DNA from: Pseudomonadota bacterium
Lineage (GTDB): Bacteria > Pseudomonadota > Gammaproteobacteria > Burkholderiales > Burkholderiaceae_C
Length of the DNA: 35,725 nucleotides
Direction of reading: 5' to 3'
Assembly (NCBI GenBank): GCA_018241405.1
Contig: JAFEDY010000044.1
Coordinates: forward strand, 1-35,725
Numbering within the stretch: the stretch's first letter is position 1; each line of letters starts with the position of its first letter. Below are positions 33,539 to 35,725 of this stretch, one piece after another. Below the pieces are notes generated by a model. It searched no databases. It was not told the DNA's origin and saw only the letters and a program-made list of their open reading frames with translations. Position numbers and translations under genes: made by a program.

Positions 33539-34534
33539 ATGTTGCCCTCCGCCATCCACCGCCGCACCGCCCTGGCCCTGGCCGCCGCGCCGCTGCTCGC
33601 CAGCCTGGCCGGCACCGCGCTGGCCCAGGCCGCCTGGCCCGACAAGATGATCAAACTGGTCGTGCCCTTCCCGGCCGGCGGCCCCACCGACACGGCCGCG
33701 CGCATCGTCGGCCAGAAGCTGGCCGAGCGCCTCAAGCAGGCCGTGATCGTGGACAACCGCCCCGGTGCCTCGGGCTCCATTGCCGCGGCCCAGGTCGCCA
33801 AGAGCCCGGCCGACGGCTACACGCTGATGATGCTGGCCACGCCCACGCTGCTGGCGCCGCACCTGTACAAGAAGACGGGCTATGACACGGTCAAGGACTT
33901 CACGCCCGTGGCCACGGTGTATGACCTGCCCATCGTCATCGTCGTCAACCCCAGGCTGCTGCCCGACGTCACGGACCTCAAGAGCCTGATGGCGCATGCC
34001 AAGGCACAAAAGTCGCCGCTCAACTACACCAGCTCGGGCGCGGGCAGCTTCGGCCACCTGAGCATGGAGCTGCTCAAGCAAATGGGCGGCTTTGACATGC
34101 AGCATGTGCCCTACAAGGGCGGCGTGCCGGCCATCACCGATACCATAGGCGGCCAGGTGCCCATCATGTATGCCGACCTGGTCGCGGCCCTGCCGCACAT
34201 CAAGGCCGGCAAGCTGCGCGCCATCGCCGTGGGCTCGCCCCAGCGCGTGGTCATGCTGCCGGATGTGAAGACCATTGCCGAGCAGGGCATCAAGGGCTAC
34301 GACGCCGTCTCCTGGGGCGGCCTGCTGGCGCCGCCGGGCACGCCCAAGGCCGTGGTGGACCGCGTCGCCAACGAGGTCAAGGACATCCTGGCCGACAAGG
34401 AGGTGCAGGACAAGCTGCTGGGCGTGGGCGCCATCGCCCATTTCCAGGGGCCCGACCAGATGGCCCAGCGCCTCAAGGCCGACTATGAGCGCTGGGGCCA
34501 GATCATTCGCGACAAGGGCATTGCGCCGGAGTGA
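33539..34534 (+). CDS. Bug-family (TctC) tripartite tricarboxylate transporter substrate-binding protein
   Basis: Periplasmic solute receptor, 331 residues. A twin-Arg-like start (IHRRTALALAAAPLLASLAG) is followed by the cleavage site ALAQA, so Sec or Tat export is possible. Family landmarks are IKLVVPFPAGGPTDTAAR, VIVDNRPGASGSIAAAQVAK and DGYTLMMLATPT, which form the carboxylate-binding pocket, and VPYKGGVPAITDTIGGQV. The ATG at 33539 has AAAGGAGTCGAAT. No TctA/TctB membrane genes are in the window, as is usual for Bug proteins. Its place beside a CoA-transferase suggests it captures the acid degraded by the cluster; characterised Bug relatives bind dicarboxylates such as adipate. Confidence 0.93.
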   Translation: MLPSAIHRRTALALAAAPLLASLAGTALAQAAWPDKMIKLVVPFPAGGPTDTAARIVGQKLAERLKQAVIVDNRPGASGSIAAAQVAKSPADGYTLMMLATPTLLAPHLYKKTGYDTVKDFTPVATVYDLPIVIVVNPRLLPDVTDLKSLMAHAKAQKSPLNYTSSGAGSFGHLSMELLKQMGGFDMQHVPYKGGVPAITDTIGGQVPIMYADLVAALPHIKAGKLRAIAVGSPQRVVMLPDVKTIAEQGIKGYDAVSWGGLLAPPGTPKAVVDRVANEVKDILADKEVQDKLLGVGAIAHFQGPDQMAQRLKADYERWGQIIRDKGIAPE

Positions 34535-34541
34535 AAACCAC

Positions 34542-35516
34542 ATGAAAACCCGCATCACCGAACTCTTTGGCATCAAGCACCCCATCATCCAGGGAGGCAT
34601 GCACTATGTCGGCTTTGCCGAGCTGGCCGCGGCGGTCTCCAACGCCGGCGGCCTGGGCATCATCACCGGCCTGACGCAGAAGACCCCCGAGTTGCTGGCC
34701 AACGAGATCGCGCGCTGCCGCGCTATGACCGATAAGCCCTTCGGCGTCAACCTGACCTTTCTGCCCGCCGTCAACCCGCCCGACTATCCGGGGTACATCA
34801 AGGCCATCATCGAAGGCGGCGTGAAGATCGTCGAGACGGCCGGCAACAACCCGCAGAAATGGCTGCCCGCGTTGAAAGAGGCGGGCATCAAGGTCATCCA
34901 CAAATGCACCTCGGTGCGCCATGCGCTCAAGGCCGAGTCGATTGGCTGCGACGCGATCAGCGTGGATGGCTTCGAGTGCGGCGGCCACCCGGGCGAGGAC
35001 GATGTGCCCAACTTCATCCTGCTGCCGCGCGCGGCCGAGGAACTGAAGATTCCCTTCGTCGCCTCGGGCGGCATGGCGGACGGGCGTTCGCTCGTCGCCG
35101 CGCTGGCGCTGGGAGCCGAGGGCATGAACATGGGCACGCGCTTCATGGCCACGAAGGAAGCGCCGATTCATGAGAACGTGAAGCAGGCGCTGGTCGCAGC
35201 CAGCGAGCTCGACACCCGCCTGATCCTGCGCCCCATGCGCAACACCGAGCGCGTGCTGGTCAACGCCGCCACCGAGCGCGTGCTCGAAAAGGAAAAGCGC
35301 CTGGGCAGTAGCATCCAGTTTGCCGACATCGCGCCCGAGCTCGCCGGCGTCTATCCGCGCATCATGCAGCAGGGCGACATGGACGCCGGCGTGTGGTCCT
35401 GCGGCATGGTCGCGGGCCTGATCCGCGACGTGCCCAGCGCCAAGGAGCTGATCGATCGCATCATGGCCGAGGCCGAGGCGCTGATCGCCAAGCGCCTGGC
35501 GGGCATGCTTCGGTAG
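34542..35516 (+). CDS. Nitronate monooxygenase family flavoprotein (2-nitropropane dioxygenase-like)
   Basis: FMN-binding TIM-barrel protein of 324 residues. [20 protein letters not shown] near the N-terminus, [13 protein letters not shown] (His in the GGHPG motif) and [20 protein letters not shown] with MGTRF are the FMN phosphate and catalytic segments. The class also includes enoyl reductases of the FabK type and many proteins in acyl-CoA clusters whose real substrate is unknown. The gene starts 7 bases after the Bug gene stop. In this setting a reduction or oxidation of an acyl-CoA intermediate is as likely as detoxification of propionate 3-nitronate; the sequence alone does not decide. 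Confidence 0.9.
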   Translation: MKTRITELFGIKHPIIQGGMHYVGFAELAAAVSNAGGLGIITGLTQKTPELLANEIARCRAMTDKPFGVNLTFLPAVNPPDYPGYIKAIIEGGVKIVETAGNNPQKWLPALKEAGIKVIHKCTSVRHALKAESIGCDAISVDGFECGGHPGEDDVPNFILLPRAAEELKIPFVASGGMADGRSLVAALALGAEGMNMGTRFMATKEAPIHENVKQALVAASELDTRLILRPMRNTERVLVNAATERVLEKEKRLGSSIQFADIAPELAGVYPRIMQQGDMDAGVWSCGMVAGLIRDVPSAKELIDRIMAEAEALIAKRLAGMLR

Positions 35517-35536
35517 CAGCCCTTCGCACACCCCAC

Positions 35537-35564
35537 CGTCACTCCCGCCTGCGCGGGAATGACG
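35537..35564. repeat. Palindromic repeat CGTCA...TGACG
   Basis: CGTCACTCCCGC-CTGC-GCGGGAATGACG, a 12-bp near-perfect inverted repeat with one mismatch, of a type widespread in proteobacterial genomes. It sits between the nitronate monooxygenase gene and etfB and may act as a terminator-like or mRNA-end structure. Confidence 0.8.
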
Positions 35565-35587
35565 AATCAAACCCGAAAGGAAGTCCC

Positions 35588-35725
35588 ATGAAAATCGTCG
35601 TCCCCGTCAAGCGCGTGGTGGACTACAACGTGAAGGTCCGCGTGAAGTCGGACGGCACGGGCGTAGACATCGCCAACGTCAAGATGAGCATGAACCCCTT
35701 TGACGAAATCGCCGTCGAAGAGGCC
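35588..35725 (+). CDS. etfB: Electron transfer flavoprotein beta subunit (3' end outside the window)
   Basis: Only the first 46 codons are visible. [20 protein letters not shown] followed by [14 protein letters not shown] is the conserved start of EtfB, which with EtfA takes electrons from acyl-CoA dehydrogenases and passes them to ETF-ubiquinone oxidoreductase. The ATG follows CGAAAGGAAGTCCC. Next to two acyl-CoA dehydrogenase genes it is the natural electron acceptor of the cluster, though the palindromic repeat before it may separate the transcripts and it may serve the whole cell. Confidence 0.95.
   Translation, partial: MKIVVPVKRVVDYNVKVRVKSDGTGVDIANVKMSMNPFDEIAVEEA

Overview
The window is GC-rich (roughly two thirds G+C by eye), densely coded chromosomal DNA. 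It looks like a betaproteobacterium of the Comamonadaceae (Acidovorax / Alicycliphilus / Diaphorobacter / Comamonas type). The pointers are an Omp32-like porin, a Bug-type (TctC) solute-binding protein, a DUF3025 protein, a double-length tandem UvrA, a PEP-CTERM protein, and interspersed repeats of a style I associate with that family. The genus is inference. I see no rRNA, tRNA, CRISPR array, insertion sequence, phage or plasmid genes.

Layout. 1-3.2 kb: a 5'-truncated 2-hydroxyacid dehydrogenase, then HMG-CoA lyase, a YbaK-type deacylase, a DUF1289 protein and a 2-hydroxychromene-2-carboxylate isomerase family protein, packed with overlapping or near-touching ends. 3.2-5.7 kb: a cNMP/CBS/DUF294 signalling protein overlapping a DnaQ-type exonuclease. 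5.7-7.8 kb: converging on these from the other strand, yjcH-actP (acetate uptake), separated by a bidirectional terminator. 8.2-9.9 kb: a divergent MHS-family transporter with a large periplasmic insert. 10-11.2 kb: a highly expressed-looking porin with its terminator. 11.4-12.5 kb: an orphan branched-chain amino-acid type binding protein (minus strand). 12.7-18.6 kb: a 1968-residue tandem UvrA with palindromic repeats inserted in frame at its domain junctions. 18.7-19.9 kb: a minus-strand operon of DUF488 and two AhpD-like proteins. 20-22.8 kb: pyrC, DUF3025 and htpX. 22.9-24.1 kb: a small YXWGXW-type lipoprotein and an orphan PEP-CTERM protein, in the least dense part of the window.

24.4-35.7 kb is the most coherent functional block. 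A LysR regulator diverges from a run of co-directional genes: a FadB-like bifunctional hydratase/dehydrogenase, a thiolase, two acyl-CoA dehydrogenases, a crotonase-fold protein, a CaiB/BaiF CoA-transferase, a Bug binding protein, a nitronate monooxygenase family protein and the start of etfB. This is a full beta-oxidation set with its own CoA activation, periplasmic capture and electron acceptor. Residue inspection suggests the two acyl-CoA dehydrogenases form one heteromeric enzyme, because only the first keeps a catalytic Glu, at the isovaleryl-CoA-dehydrogenase position. The crotonase protein lacks both hydratase glutamates and carries an isomerase-style Asp. With gene content like the pimelate (pim) operon of Rhodopseudomonas, I infer catabolism of a dicarboxylic or otherwise unusual acyl acid; the substrate is not proven.

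Two families of interspersed repeats run through the window. Family A is a C/T-rich palindromic element with inverted arms, found between genes and, in frame, inside uvrA. Family B is a ~60-base element with a GCGCTT...AAGCGC stem. It occurs between genes and inside two coding regions, where it supplies the N-terminus of the DUF1289 protein and an internal stretch of the DUF3025 protein. These repeats as a source of new protein sequence are the most unusual signal here. I did not find a clear new defence, mobile or RNA system.
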